Virus record (IMG/VR): IMGVR_UViG_3300018080_000221
Coordinates: 1-54,147 of that record
Strand: one strand, 5' to 3'
Source of the DNA: a virus
Length of the DNA stretch: 54,147 bases
In this document: positions 25,690-34,153 of the stretch, piece by piece
Position numbering within the stretch: position 1 is the first letter of the stretch
How the letters are laid out: every line of letters begins with the position of its first letter
Notes under the pieces: model-generated
What the model was told of the DNA's origin: nothing
What the model saw: the letters and a program-made list of their open reading frames with translations, nothing else
The model's database searches: none
Position numbers and translations under genes: made by a program

Positions 25690-26417
25690 TCTGCTTCGAT
25701 GTAGCCAGCATCTATGCAACGACTGACCACGCGCCTCATGCCATCGAGGTCATAGGCAGGGTCGTGCATGTCGTTGGCCCAGAATGCTGCGGCACGTAGG
25801 AGGCAACTATCGCACGTACCGCAAGCCTGCTCGTCGTTCCGGTAGCAACTACGCGTATGCTCCCAAGGAACACCCAGGTCTCTTCCAAGCTCGACAATCT
25901 CTGCCTTGGTCAAGGTTATGAGTGGATGAGCAATGGTAACCTCGAACCCTCCCAGTGCCAGGACTGCAGTATCGGCAAACGCCTCCAAGAAGTCCTGCCG
26001 GCAATCTGGGTATTCCACGTCTTGCTCAACCCACCCCCCGACCAGCATATGTGCGTCGTACTTGTAGAGTAGGGGGAGAGTCCTGGCCAGCTGGAAGAGG
26101 TTGCGTCCTGGTACGAAAGATGATGGGTTACCATACTTGTCAGTAACGCCAGGTCTCAAGTCCGTAACGTCGCTGGTGATAGCCTCTAGTCCATAGCCGT
26201 CAATCTTGATGGCCTGGAATGGGATGACGTGGCCTAGCTCGGATGCCAGAGAGCCCATCACCATTAACGCTGCGTTGGCCTCGTAGTCGGCTCCAAGCTG
26301 CCCATAGTCGAAGTGGGCAATCGCTACTACCTCTGTATTCGGACGTGCTGCTGCCCAGTATAGGGCCGTGGAGGAGTCCATTCCTCCACTAAGTAGAACC
26401 ACTGCTCTGTCCTTCAT
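25686..26417 (-). CDS. queC: 7-cyano-7-deazaguanine (preQ0) synthase QueC
   Basis: A 243-residue protein with the PP-loop SGGMDSS (residues 10-16) for ATP pyrophosphatase chemistry and the C-terminal zinc-binding CYRNDEQACGTCDSC. Both ends match QueC, which converts 7-carboxy-7-deazaguanine to preQ0 with ammonia and ATP. Together with FolE, QueD and QueE at 32.9-34.7 kb it completes the GTP-to-preQ0 route. It overlaps the HNH gene upstream by 29 bases. Confidence 0.93.
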   Translation of the reverse strand: MKDRAVVLLSGGMDSSTALYWAAARPNTEVVAIAHFDYGQLGADYEANAALMVMGSLASELGHVIPFQAIKIDGYGLEAITSDVTDLRPGVTDKYGNPSSFVPGRNLFQLARTLPLLYKYDAHMLVGGWVEQDVEYPDCRQDFLEAFADTAVLALGGFEVTIAHPLITLTKAEIVELGRDLGVPWEHTRSCYRNDEQACGTCDSCLLRAAAFWANDMHDPAYDLDGMRRVVSRCIDAGYIEAE

Positions 26418-27024
26418 CTTCAGTTACCTCCATTCCTAGAGTATTATAGAGCCTACCTTCAAACTGCATGCGCCAACCTGGCTCTAGTAGGTCTACGGCG
26501 TGCAGTACCGACGGCGTGTTAGCTTTGATCTTGTTCTTGGTTATATACTTCTGGGCCTGCCCTCCTAGACGGCTGGCTATATAGATAACCTTCTGATCTG
26601 GCTTGAGTCCTTGCCCATATAAGAGGACCAGCCCATGCATCAAGATAAACTGTATCTTGTCCTTGGCTACCTTCCTATCCAGGTACAGGTTATAGAGCCT
26701 GCCGCTATGGATAAAGTTATGGCAAGTATAGCACAGGGCAACGGTCTCTCTATAGCGGAGCACCAACTTATCCCACAAGTAGTCGTAGCACTCGTGGGCC
26801 TCTAACCATTGGTGATACTTGGCGTTAGAGGAGGAAACCCCGCAGGCAAAGCAATGGTAGTTGTTAACCTCGTAAACCTGCTTACGATGCCTATCCCACC
26901 ATTCCTTACCCATCAACGTCCTTGGGTTAACCCCTGACAGGTACTTGGGTATGTTAGGATGCTGCAGAATATCTGGCCTGGTAAACTTGAGGCCAGTAGC
27001 CGATAGGTCCAGGCTAATCTTCAC
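26389..27024 (-). CDS. HNH-type endonuclease-like protein
   Basis: A 211-residue protein starting at GTG. CFACG (about residue 58) and LCYTCHNFIH (about 97-106) form the paired zinc knuckles around an HNH-like core, with EAHECYDY between. It lies between mazG and queC and overlaps both. Freestanding HNH proteins in phages may be homing nucleases or act in DNA processing; which applies here is unclear. Confidence 0.6.
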   Translation of the reverse strand: MKISLDLSATGLKFTRPDILQHPNIPKYLSGVNPRTLMGKEWWDRHRKQVYEVNNYHCFACGVSSSNAKYHQWLEAHECYDYLWDKLVLRYRETVALCYTCHNFIHSGRLYNLYLDRKVAKDKIQFILMHGLVLLYGQGLKPDQKVIYIASRLGGQAQKYITKNKIKANTPSVLHAVDLLEPGWRMQFEGRLYNTLGMEVTEDEGQSSGST

Positions 27025-27340
27025 GATTGACTGACCTGTCTACATTGAACCCTTCTGGATACCTACCTGCTAGCTTATCCAAGTTCAAAGTGGCTACCTC
27101 TTCTAGCGTCAGCCCTATGGCATCGGCAGTGACTGCCACGTACCATAGGACGTCCCCCAGCTCCTTAGCTACTGCCGCTGCCCTGATTGGGTGGCCGTGC
27201 CAGACGTACTTCTTGACTAGGTCCAGTACCTCACCAGCTTCCCCTCCCAATCCTATAGAAGCATAGACCAGCTTCTGGACTCCACTATCGAAGCCCATAC
27301 AGGTCTTGAGTGCCCCCTTCTGGTATTCATTTAGTTCCAT
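27014..27340 (-). CDS. mazG: MazG-like nucleotide pyrophosphohydrolase
   Basis: A 108-residue protein with the metal-binding MazG pattern GGEAGEVLDLVKKY ... ELGDVLWYVAVTAD (E-x-x-E and E-x-x-D, about residues 33-70). It is all-helical and of the right length for a single-domain MazG. Phage MazG proteins hydrolyse (d)NTPs or alarmones. In this operon it might remove unwanted nucleotides or tune the GTP pool that feeds preQ0 synthesis, which is inference. Confidence 0.85.
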   Translation of the reverse strand: MELNEYQKGALKTCMGFDSGVQKLVYASIGLGGEAGEVLDLVKKYVWHGHPIRAAAVAKELGDVLWYVAVTADAIGLTLEEVATLNLDKLAGRYPEGFNVDRSVNRED

Positions 27341-27341
27341 A

Positions 27342-29801
27342 CTACCCCCTTATCGTTAGCGTGAACTCTTTGGTGGTTATCTCTGATGGTATATCTAGCT
27401 CAGCATCGTAGGCAGCTTGTAAATCTATCCCATGGGCCCTGACCATCTTACCCTCTAGCTTCATTACCTGGGCTGGTAGGACAAACCTGGTCATCTCCTC
27501 TAGCATACTGACCATAGCTGCCTTACTGAGCGATGGTTGGCCCATCCTATGAGAGTGCGAGGCATAAGCATGGTAGGCTGGAGTGACGTGAAACCATAGG
27601 ACTCCATCCTTGAGCTTATAGGAAAAGTTAGCACTGCCCCTAGCAGCTATGTTAACTACGAACTCTACAAAGTCATCGGCTGCTACTGGCGCCCTACCTC
27701 TAGCCACGACGTATACATTCTCAAGGGCCTGCCTCATTACCTGTATAGGTGGTCTTGGCGTTCCTAAGAAATCGGCAAGGATATCAATCCCATACCAGGC
27801 TACTGCCAGGTTACGCCTGACCCTGTCTGGCATAGGATAGACGAATGCCTTATCTACCTCCTTCTGGGCGTCGATCAAACCCTCCCGCACACCCCCGATT
27901 TGGAGCGTGTGCAGTGCATATGGTAGAGATAGGCTATGGAGGTCTACCGCCGACAGCCGCTGGAACGCACGCCAGGCAGGTGAGTCCTTCATAACGGTAT
28001 CCTTCTTGAGGTGGACGGCTACAATACGCTCCTTTACTGCTGGGTCTTGGAGCTGATCCTCACCGTCTATGGAGAAGGGCGCAGTCAGTGGGTATTGGGT
28101 TATAGTCTGGTCTGGCCGTCCTCTGGCATCGACTCCACTATCGTAGCTGAGGAGGATGTACCTCAAGAACTCCTTAGTCATATTGGCCCTGAACTCGCTG
28201 AACGAGATGGGAGGGGCATTAGACGATCCCAGGAGGGACAGCAGTACGAACCTAGTCGTATTAGCGTCGTACCCCTTGGGGTCGGTATAGCCCGCCATCC
28301 TCAGGAAGATTCTCTGGATGAGCGTCGTCTTGCCGCTGCCCTTGGTACCAGAGACAGAGAGTATGGGAAAGCGGTAGCCTGCCTCCTCGATTGCCGGCTT
28401 CAGTGGAGTAGCAGCATACCATCCTATCATAGGCCAGATAGCATCTGGGTCGTGGAGATTGGGCAGGTTCTCCGCTATGACCTCCTTGACCTCTTGGGAT
28501 AGGTGACTATCTGTGATAGAGATGGATGGTAGGTTCTTGGTAGCTGGTACATACACTATCGGGGCACGACTGTCTCCCTTCCAGATAGACCCGTCAGAAC
28601 CTATGACCGCTTCCCTGGTTACATAGTAGGTACGGTCATCGTCTACTATCGAGTGCCGTCCCATGGTCCTGGTCGAGCGGGCCAGAGGTACTCCCTTGGC
28701 CTGTAGTTGCTGGATAAGGTAGGCTGACATCTGCCTGACATGAAGGTCTCGTCCAAGCCAGTTCCACGCAGCCTTATTCAGCCTGGGGGTGAGCTTACCA
28801 AGGGAGCTGAGCTCAGTCTTGGTAAAGACTTCCCCTTTCCAGACGTGCTTAGTACCGTTAGCCCTAACGTCTGCAACGATGGCATCTTCATCCCCTTCAA
28901 GGAGGAGGAGGGGGTCGAGCACGAACGTAGACACCTGGGCTGCTCCTCTACCGGAGGCCATGTAGTAGCAGTTATCCTTCTCAACGACTGGCCCTGGTCC
29001 TGCTTGGTCCTCTGAACCTCCATCGCCAGCCTTGGTCCTTATAGTAATGACCTCTGCTGAGGATTCCCTGGCAGAGGCTATAGTCTTATCTAGGTAGTGC
29101 CCCCGTTCTGATTGGTGCTTATCCCCGCACTTATGGCAGTCAAAGATGCGGGTAATGGACTCATCACTCATTCCTGCAGAGACCAAGGCAGTCACTATCG
29201 CCCAGTCTCTCTCCGACCTGGACGTATACCCCCTACGGTCACCGTTCCTCACTTTCCTGGCCATCTTGTCTGTTATGGCGAGGGAAGCATCCACGTCACC
29301 AAGGGAGTATACGTACTCAGGTCGTATAATATCAACAGACACCACTATAGGGGCATCTGATTCTTTCATATTCATTGAGCCTGGCAATCTCATCAGTCGG
29401 TCTATATTATGACAACTATCGCCCTTGACCGACTGGGCCAGGCTGGCATTACGTGTCTCTATCTCCTTACGTTCCGGTATGAAGGTATCTATCCTCCAGT
29501 ATAAGTGGTATCCGTGGCCAGATCGGACTATGGCCGACGGAGGTAATACAGCAGGTATCAAGTCTGGACGGTCCAAGTCTACCCAGAGAACCTGACTACC
29601 TAGGCAATTGGCCTTACCTATGGCATCTGCCTTAGCCCGTACTGCTGGACCAAAGTAGACGTCTAGCTGTTCAGGTATCTTTAGAGCATCTATGGCCCTG
29701 ATGGGTATCCACCTACGATGCTCCCTATCCGTGCCTCCAATACTCAGTTCTATGAGGTTGTCGTTGTTCAGTCCACTGAAGCATAAATTTAGGAGGTCCA
29801 T
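27342..29801 (-). CDS. AEP primase-helicase fusion
   Basis: 819 residues. The N-terminal ~250 residues carry archaeo-eukaryotic primase (prim-pol) motifs: VLWVDLDRPD (catalytic Asp pair), SGHGYHLYWR (His motif) and IDRLMRLPGSMNMK. A CHKCGDKH knuckle lies near residue 225. Around residue 480 the Walker A SGTKGSGKTTL begins a helicase domain like the SF3/D5 or RepA type, with a SFSEF Walker-B-like strand. It should prime and unwind at the replication fork together with the polymerase at 21.5-24 kb. The Walker spacing and domain order are typical of phage primase-helicases. Confidence 0.82.
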   Translation of the reverse strand: MDLLNLCFSGLNNDNLIELSIGGTDREHRRWIPIRAIDALKIPEQLDVYFGPAVRAKADAIGKANCLGSQVLWVDLDRPDLIPAVLPPSAIVRSGHGYHLYWRIDTFIPERKEIETRNASLAQSVKGDSCHNIDRLMRLPGSMNMKESDAPIVVSVDIIRPEYVYSLGDVDASLAITDKMARKVRNGDRRGYTSRSERDWAIVTALVSAGMSDESITRIFDCHKCGDKHQSERGHYLDKTIASARESSAEVITIRTKAGDGGSEDQAGPGPVVEKDNCYYMASGRGAAQVSTFVLDPLLLLEGDEDAIVADVRANGTKHVWKGEVFTKTELSSLGKLTPRLNKAAWNWLGRDLHVRQMSAYLIQQLQAKGVPLARSTRTMGRHSIVDDDRTYYVTREAVIGSDGSIWKGDSRAPIVYVPATKNLPSISITDSHLSQEVKEVIAENLPNLHDPDAIWPMIGWYAATPLKPAIEEAGYRFPILSVSGTKGSGKTTLIQRIFLRMAGYTDPKGYDANTTRFVLLSLLGSSNAPPISFSEFRANMTKEFLRYILLSYDSGVDARGRPDQTITQYPLTAPFSIDGEDQLQDPAVKERIVAVHLKKDTVMKDSPAWRAFQRLSAVDLHSLSLPYALHTLQIGGVREGLIDAQKEVDKAFVYPMPDRVRRNLAVAWYGIDILADFLGTPRPPIQVMRQALENVYVVARGRAPVAADDFVEFVVNIAARGSANFSYKLKDGVLWFHVTPAYHAYASHSHRMGQPSLSKAAMVSMLEEMTRFVLPAQVMKLEGKMVRAHGIDLQAAYDAELDIPSEITTKEFTLTIRG
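27887..27912 (-). repeat. Dispersed palindrome copy H
   Basis: On the minus strand GCACACGC ... TCGGGGGTGTGC, 26 bp, inside the primase-helicase gene, encoding LHTLQIGGVREG. Confidence 0.8.
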
Positions 29802-29835
29802 GGTTGCCTTTCAACTAGGGCAGGAGGGATGAGGT

Positions 29836-29863
29836 GGGAGGGTAGCGTGCGGTCTACCCTCCC
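29836..29863 (-). terminator. Strong hairpin between the SSB-like gene and the primase gene
   Basis: Perfect 10-bp arms GGGAGGGTAG (29836-29845) and CTACCCTCCC (29854-29863) with an 8-base loop. There is no clear U-tract on the minus strand, so it may limit rather than end transcription, or protect the upstream mRNA. Confidence 0.5.
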
Positions 29864-29913
29864 CAACTCTACTTTGGTACATAGCTACAGGCAATCACCT
29901 GAATGCCAGTGGC

Positions 29914-30303
29914 CTACTCCTCATCTTCCTCGGTGATCCAGGTGCTGATCTTGTTACGGACACGACCATCCCCACCATCCTCAACGGTGCGAAGCTGCTG
30001 GGTGATGTACACCTGGGCCTGAGCGCCAATCAAGTCCTCAAGGTCCAAGTCTGTGGGCAGGTTCATGGCCTTCAGTGCCTGACCAGTAATGCCTGCGCCT
30101 CGGCCTTCGAGCATCAGGTTGGGCCAGAGCTTGCGCCCTTCGTACTCCTCATGGTCGATGACCTCGACAACGAGCTTGACCATCTGCTCGCCCTTGGTGC
30201 TGGACTTGTCGAGCTTGGCCTCTTTGACCTCAATCCAGTAAGCCCCCACGGGCATCGGGGAAAAGTCTGCTGCGTTGGAAAAATCTACAGAAATCTGCGG
30301 CAT
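29914..30303 (-). CDS. Single-strand-binding-like protein (DUF669 type)
   Basis: A 129-residue protein of the short phage DUF669 pattern (GAYWIEVKEAKLDKSSTKGEQMV, given here only as positions ~20-40; then KLVVEVIDHEEYEGRKLW) ending in the acidic tail TEEDEE. Such proteins bind single-stranded DNA beside Sak4 recombinases, and a Sak4-like gene lies just upstream. ATG 30303 has AGGAGG seven bases before it; the frame further upstream is not preceded by a ribosome site. Confidence 0.7.
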   Translation of the reverse strand: MPQISVDFSNAADFSPMPVGAYWIEVKEAKLDKSSTKGEQMVKLVVEVIDHEEYEGRKLWPNLMLEGRGAGITGQALKAMNLPTDLDLEDLIGAQAQVYITQQLRTVEDGGDGRVRNKISTWITEEDEE

Positions 30304-30374
30304 TGTTAACCTCCTAGGGTTTGCCATGTAAATAGATAGATAAACAAAACAACTACTCACTAGGGTAAAGCCAA

Positions 30375-31223
30375 TTACTTCATAAGCACCTCCATTAGTT
30401 TGCCAATGGTTGGCGACGGGACGCTATGAGGGGCATCAATGACCCCTTGCCACTTGGCCATAAAGTCCCTGCCTCCACGGGTTAGTAGGACATTGAAGTG
30501 GCCAGGGCCTGCTTGCGCCCGGTTCCTCTTTGGCTCTGGCAACCCCAAGTCCTCCCTCTGCCTACGAGAGAGTTGCTCTGCTATGACCAAGCGACCGACC
30601 AGCTCGGCGTTGGCAGGGACAGCCATATCCGACCTACCCTGGAGCATAGGGCTGTACCACGTATAGCCCAAGTCCTCAAACTCGCGTCTGGTTTGCAGAG
30701 CCGTCATCAGTACATTGACGTCTAAGCCGTAGTACTTATCGGTCAAGTTCACCATCATAGATAAGACGTCCCCCCAATGCTGAATCTCCGTACGCTTGGG
30801 CTTGTTCCCAGGTTTGAGGTCGGTCTGCCCTGTCGCGGCCTGGATACATCTACCCTGGGCATGGGTGATCGAGTCCACTACCACCGTATTGAAGTGGTCG
30901 AATCCCCAACGGTCCAGGTAGGCAGCGACGACCTCTGTAAAGTCCTTATGGGCTTGGCTTGGCTGCTTCCACCCCCTGGACTGCCCATTGGCGAACCATT
31001 CGTAGGGTACATTGAAGTCTGCAAACTTCTCGATACCTACGACCAATGGCGGAGGGTCATACCTCCGTAGGCTGATTGGCTGGCCCCTGGAGTTCAGGAC
31101 CAAGACTGGGCGCGTGGCTGGATGCTCCATGGCCGACCCCACTAACGTAGTCTTGCCCGTGCCGCTGTCCCCATAGATCAGGGCCTTGAGCAGGGCTGGC
31201 TGTTCTAGGCTGACTGATTTCAT
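30375..31223 (-). CDS. Sak4-like RecA-family ATPase
   Basis: A 282-residue protein with Walker A IYGDSGTGKTTL (residues 16-27) and a Walker-B-like VVVDSITHAQG near residue 122. It has the compact RecA-core layout of phage Sak4/AAA single-strand annealing proteins. It is paired with an SSB-like gene and a Cas4-like nuclease, so it likely supports recombination-dependent replication. ATG at 31223 starts four bases after the upstream stop. Confidence 0.75.
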   Translation of the reverse strand: MKSVSLEQPALLKALIYGDSGTGKTTLVGSAMEHPATRPVLVLNSRGQPISLRRYDPPPLVVGIEKFADFNVPYEWFANGQSRGWKQPSQAHKDFTEVVAAYLDRWGFDHFNTVVVDSITHAQGRCIQAATGQTDLKPGNKPKRTEIQHWGDVLSMMVNLTDKYYGLDVNVLMTALQTRREFEDLGYTWYSPMLQGRSDMAVPANAELVGRLVIAEQLSRRQREDLGLPEPKRNRAQAGPGHFNVLLTRGGRDFMAKWQGVIDAPHSVPSPTIGKLMEVLMK

Positions 31224-31224
31224 A

Positions 31225-31524
31225 TTACCAGTCCGGGTCCCAGTCGTGACCACGTCCGAGCGAACTACGACGCCTGCCTTCCCTCTTGACTTGACGAACC
31301 TGCTGGATGACGCTCAAGTCCCCGGAGGCAAGACCGCTAAGGGCGGCTATCTGGTTGTAGCCAGCAAATGGCTCTACAGGCTGGTCATTGTGCCAGCTAC
31401 CATCGTCAAATGGCGTGCCGTCGTTGCCGTCCCAAGTATCCACAGCAACCCACCGATCCCCAACCCATAGCTTCTTGCCATTCTTACTGAGCGTGCCTAT
31501 CTTGCGCTTCTTTTTCTTAGGCAT
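31225..31524 (-). CDS. Unknown small basic protein
   Basis: A 99-residue protein with a Lys-rich N-terminus (PKKKKRKIG), an acidic aromatic centre (VAVDTWDGNDGTPFDD) and a Ser/Arg-rich C-terminal region (KREGRRRSSLGRGHDWD). It lies between the Cas4-like and Sak4-like genes with almost no spacing. No family recognised. Confidence 0.55.
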   Translation of the reverse strand: MPKKKKRKIGTLSKNGKKLWVGDRWVAVDTWDGNDGTPFDDGSWHNDQPVEPFAGYNQIAALSGLASGDLSVIQQVRQVKREGRRRSSLGRGHDWDPDW

Positions 31525-32589
31525 TTAATCCTCCCAATAGTTTCTATTGGCAAACTCTATCTCCAGGAGTGCCTGGGCTTCGTCTGCCATATCGTGGTTG
31601 AATAAGTCGCATACCTCCTTGAAGGCGCACCAACTACAGTGGTAGCCCGACAAGGGATATATCGGTACATCTGGGTCTACCATCTGGCGACCCTCGTGCT
31701 GTAGTGCTATGACTGCCTCACTAAGCTGCTTCTTTGTCCTTGGTATCCTCCTCTCCATAAAGAACTGGTTTTCCCTAGAGCCCAGCATACTGACCACCGA
31801 CATGTTAGCTGCCAGGACGTCCTCCGCTGATACCTCATTGGCCTTTGCCCACTTCTGGACGTAGAAGCGGAACCACTCCAGGCTGAGCTGCTGCTTCTTG
31901 GCCGAGCTGAACCTCATAGGGGTACTGAGCCGCTTGGGTACATCGGGTATACGCTTCCTCAGGCAACGGTAGAGTACACCTGAAGGGGTCGGGGGGTATA
32001 GCTGCCCCGCTGCCCACATATAGGCGGTCGGCTGAATACCCCTGAACGTGCCGCTCATATTGCCCAGGCTCTTGGCGGTCTTGAACTCGAATATGTATAT
32101 CTTACCACTTCTGAGGTGACGAACTCTGCCGTCGAACCTCCCTGCATAGACGGCATCCAGCCCTGGGATTGGCACTTTGAAGCTCTCCTCAGTAGAGAGC
32201 AGGGTGTACGGATAGTCTACATTGGGAGACCATAGCTCGTAGTGCTTGAGCATAGTGAGGCCCAGTTGCCTGAGCTTGGCCATGTTGTCTTCCTCTGCAG
32301 GGATTAGTGGGCCTGTCCTGGCGATGATCTTGGCAATGCGTCCAGATAGCCACTTATCGAACCTATCCTTAGCGTCATCAAAGACAAAGCGCATCGGCTT
32401 ACCAGTACCTACAGAGTTACGATAGCCATAGTCCAAGCCCTCGTGCACCCCCAAGCCTAGGATCAATGGCTCTGGAGGGAACGAACGGCCCCTGCCCTGC
32501 CTGAGAGTGGAGCCAAAGTCCCACTTACGGCGGCAGAGTACAAAGGTCTGTAGGTCAGTGACGTGAACTTCCTTGACTAGATCATCCAT
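31525..32589 (-). CDS. Cas4/RecB-like PD-(D/E)XK nuclease
   Basis: A 354-residue protein. A Cys near the N-terminus (FVLCRRKW) and the C-terminal CSWCAFKEVC form the four-Cys iron-sulfur set of Cas4-like enzymes. Between them GRFDGRVRHL ... IYIFEFKTAKS gives the D-x(n)-E-x-K nuclease core. It is likely a 5'-3' exonuclease that makes ends for the Sak4-like protein. ATG 32589 follows GAGGAGG. The longer frame from 32643 overlaps the small membrane gene. Confidence 0.8.
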   Translation of the reverse strand: MDDLVKEVHVTDLQTFVLCRRKWDFGSTLRQGRGRSFPPEPLILGLGVHEGLDYGYRNSVGTGKPMRFVFDDAKDRFDKWLSGRIAKIIARTGPLIPAEEDNMAKLRQLGLTMLKHYELWSPNVDYPYTLLSTEESFKVPIPGLDAVYAGRFDGRVRHLRSGKIYIFEFKTAKSLGNMSGTFRGIQPTAYMWAAGQLYPPTPSGVLYRCLRKRIPDVPKRLSTPMRFSSAKKQQLSLEWFRFYVQKWAKANEVSAEDVLAANMSVVSMLGSRENQFFMERRIPRTKKQLSEAVIALQHEGRQMVDPDVPIYPLSGYHCSWCAFKEVCDLFNHDMADEAQALLEIEFANRNYWED

Positions 32590-32690
32590 AAGCCCTCCTC
32601 TGGCCCTATACCTACCATAACTACCGTCAGGAGTAAGGCCCATATAGCTGCTACTATTAGTAAGATGATTATCTTGGCAATGGTCTTCAT
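32577..32690 (-). CDS. 37-residue single-helix membrane peptide
   Basis: It begins MKTIAKIIILLIVAAIWALL and is almost wholly hydrophobic, with an excellent ribosome site (AAAGGAGG, 4-5 bases before ATG). It overlaps the Cas4-like start by 13 bases. It is below usual ORF cutoffs. Role unknown; similar small membrane peptides occur in the leftward arm at 40391, 40891 and 46582. Confidence 0.55.
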   Translation of the reverse strand: MKTIAKIIILLIVAAIWALLLTVVMVGIGPEEGLWMI

Positions 32691-32745
32691 ACTGCCTCCT
32701 TTCTGGAGCATAGTGGATGGGCCCCCCAACCCATCCACCCCACCG

Positions 32746-32919
32746 CTAGAACTTCAGATTGGCGCTGCGTTCAGCATCCTTCCGTTGGATGGTCTGGACT
32801 TTGACCTTCAGCATAGCTTTGGATACCGACTCTACAGTCCTGGTCCTGCCTCCTGGTAAGGTGATCTTGGCGCGGTGGACGCCGCGTTTCTCATCATACC
32901 AGTATCTTACACTGCCCAT
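32746..32919 (-). CDS. Small basic protein overlapping folE
   Basis: A 57-residue, Lys/Arg-rich protein (MGSVRYWYDEKRGVHRAKIT, then a TVESVSKAMLKVKVQ helix). The start overlaps the folE stop in ATGATG. AAGGAGG sits 6 bases before the second ATG (32919), which I choose; the first is at 32922. Its strand-turn-strand plus helix plan resembles small DNA-binding arms (AP2/integrase N-terminal style), but this is a weak resemblance. Confidence 0.5.
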   Translation of the reverse strand: MGSVRYWYDEKRGVHRAKITLPGGRTRTVESVSKAMLKVKVQTIQRKDAERSANLKF

Positions 32920-33518
32920 CATTTACCTCCTTCCTTAGCCAGGAACATAAATTCCTGGTATAGATAGGGATTACCAAGGAAGTAACCCCGCTTAACTGAC
33001 GTACCTAGGCTGCCCGTATTCTCGATACCACGGCACTGCATACAGGTATGCCGGCCAATGGCATAGGCTGCCACTGAGGACTGGCCCGTTATCTCTGCAA
33101 TCTCGTCTGCCACCTGATTGAGGAACCTCTCCTGTATCTGCAGACGGTGGGCATACTTATAGCAAACTCTGGCTACCTTGGATGCCCCCAGGTATTTATC
33201 CTTTACCTGATAGCCTACCACGACATCCATCGAGAACGGCAGTAGGTGATGCTCGCACATGGACCAGACGTCATTGACTCTGAGGACTACTAACTGACCC
33301 TGCCCCTTGGCCTCGAAGGTAGTACCTATCTTGCCAGGATCGTACTCAATAAAGGACTTCCAGAATCTAGCTACTCTGTCTGGGGTATCAACCAATCCCT
33401 CACGAGTGGGGTTCTCTCCTATGGCCCTGAGCAGGCGAGTCACCGAGATTCGGATCAAGTCCTCCTGCACACCCCCTGACTCGGCGTGTGCGGCTGCTGT
33501 CGTTTCTTCCTTCATCAT
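32919..33518 (-). CDS. folE: GTP cyclohydrolase I (FolE)
   Basis: A 199-residue protein with the full FolE signature: VWSMCEHHLLPF (zinc ligands Cys88 and His91), GASKVARVCYKYA and GRHTCMQCRGIE (third zinc Cys159). It opens the GTP ring to dihydroneopterin triphosphate, the first step to preQ0. It overlaps queE (ATGATG, 33515). Palindrome copy I lies in the 5' part of the gene, encoding AHAESGGVQED in a non-conserved N-terminal extension. Confidence 0.95.
   Translation of the reverse strand: MMKEETTAAAHAESGGVQEDLIRISVTRLLRAIGENPTREGLVDTPDRVARFWKSFIEYDPGKIGTTFEAKGQGQLVVLRVNDVWSMCEHHLLPFSMDVVVGYQVKDKYLGASKVARVCYKYAHRLQIQERFLNQVADEIAEITGQSSVAAYAIGRHTCMQCRGIENTGSLGTSVKRGYFLGNPYLYQEFMFLAKEGGK
33467..33491 (-). 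repeat. Dispersed palindrome copy I
   Basis: Minus strand GCACACGCC ... AGGGGGTGTGC, 25 bp, in the first 20 codons of folE. Confidence 0.8.
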
Positions 33519-34153
33519 TTCACCCCTATATACTTATGGACTTGGACCGACAGCCGGCAACCGAGTTGAAGGCATGCCTTGAAGGCCAGCTTGGTGGAGT
33601 GCTCCTCCTGGGAGATAGGCTGTAGGCAAACGCGCTGAGGGTCTATGTCGTGTAGGTTCATGAACGCCTTCAGCCTGGCTATAGAGGGCATCCCACCCAC
33701 CAGCCACTTGATCTCGTCTGCCCCCTCAACGACGTTCTTCAGGTAGCTACCCTCAGGGAGCATATGCTTGGGGCTTACCACGATATGGTCGATTAGGTGT
33801 GCCCCTGGGATAGGTAGGCTACCATTGGTCTCCAGATGGATGCATGGAATGGGATGGCTCAACTGGATGAGCGCCTCTAGCAGGGCCTCCAGGGGTTGTA
33901 GGCACGGCTCGCCTCCGGTCAGTACCAGGAGGTCGTTGGCATGGGCAGTCTGCTGGATAGCCTTAACCAGTCGATTCAGGGTATAGGTCGTACCCCCTTC
34001 AAGGCCGATGGACCCCTTGGTATCGCAGAAGCCGCAGTCGAGATTGCACCCCTGGAACCTGACGAAGGTAGCAGGCCAGCCAGAGAAGCGTCCTTCTCCC
34101 TGGATAGACCGGAAGATAGAGTGTACTAGGTAGGTTGGCTTAGACTTCGACAC
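33515..34153 (-). CDS. queE: 7-carboxy-7-deazaguanine synthase (QueE), radical SAM
   Basis: A 212-residue protein with FRSIQGEGRFSG at the N-terminus and the radical-SAM cluster motif CNLDCGFC (Cys36, Cys40, Cys43), then VLTGGEP (about residue 79) for SAM binding. These are QueE hallmarks. It makes the 7-deazaguanine ring from carboxytetrahydropterin. It starts at GTG and overlaps queD by 14 bases and folE by 4. Confidence 0.93.
   Translation of the reverse strand: MSKSKPTYLVHSIFRSIQGEGRFSGWPATFVRFQGCNLDCGFCDTKGSIGLEGGTTYTLNRLVKAIQQTAHANDLLVLTGGEPCLQPLEALLEALIQLSHPIPCIHLETNGSLPIPGAHLIDHIVVSPKHMLPEGSYLKNVVEGADEIKWLVGGMPSIARLKAFMNLHDIDPQRVCLQPISQEEHSTKLAFKACLQLGCRLSVQVHKYIGVK

Noticed and set aside
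28011-28502. 163-residue plus-strand ORF inside the primase gene
   Set aside because: Antisense shadow of a gene with clear motifs.
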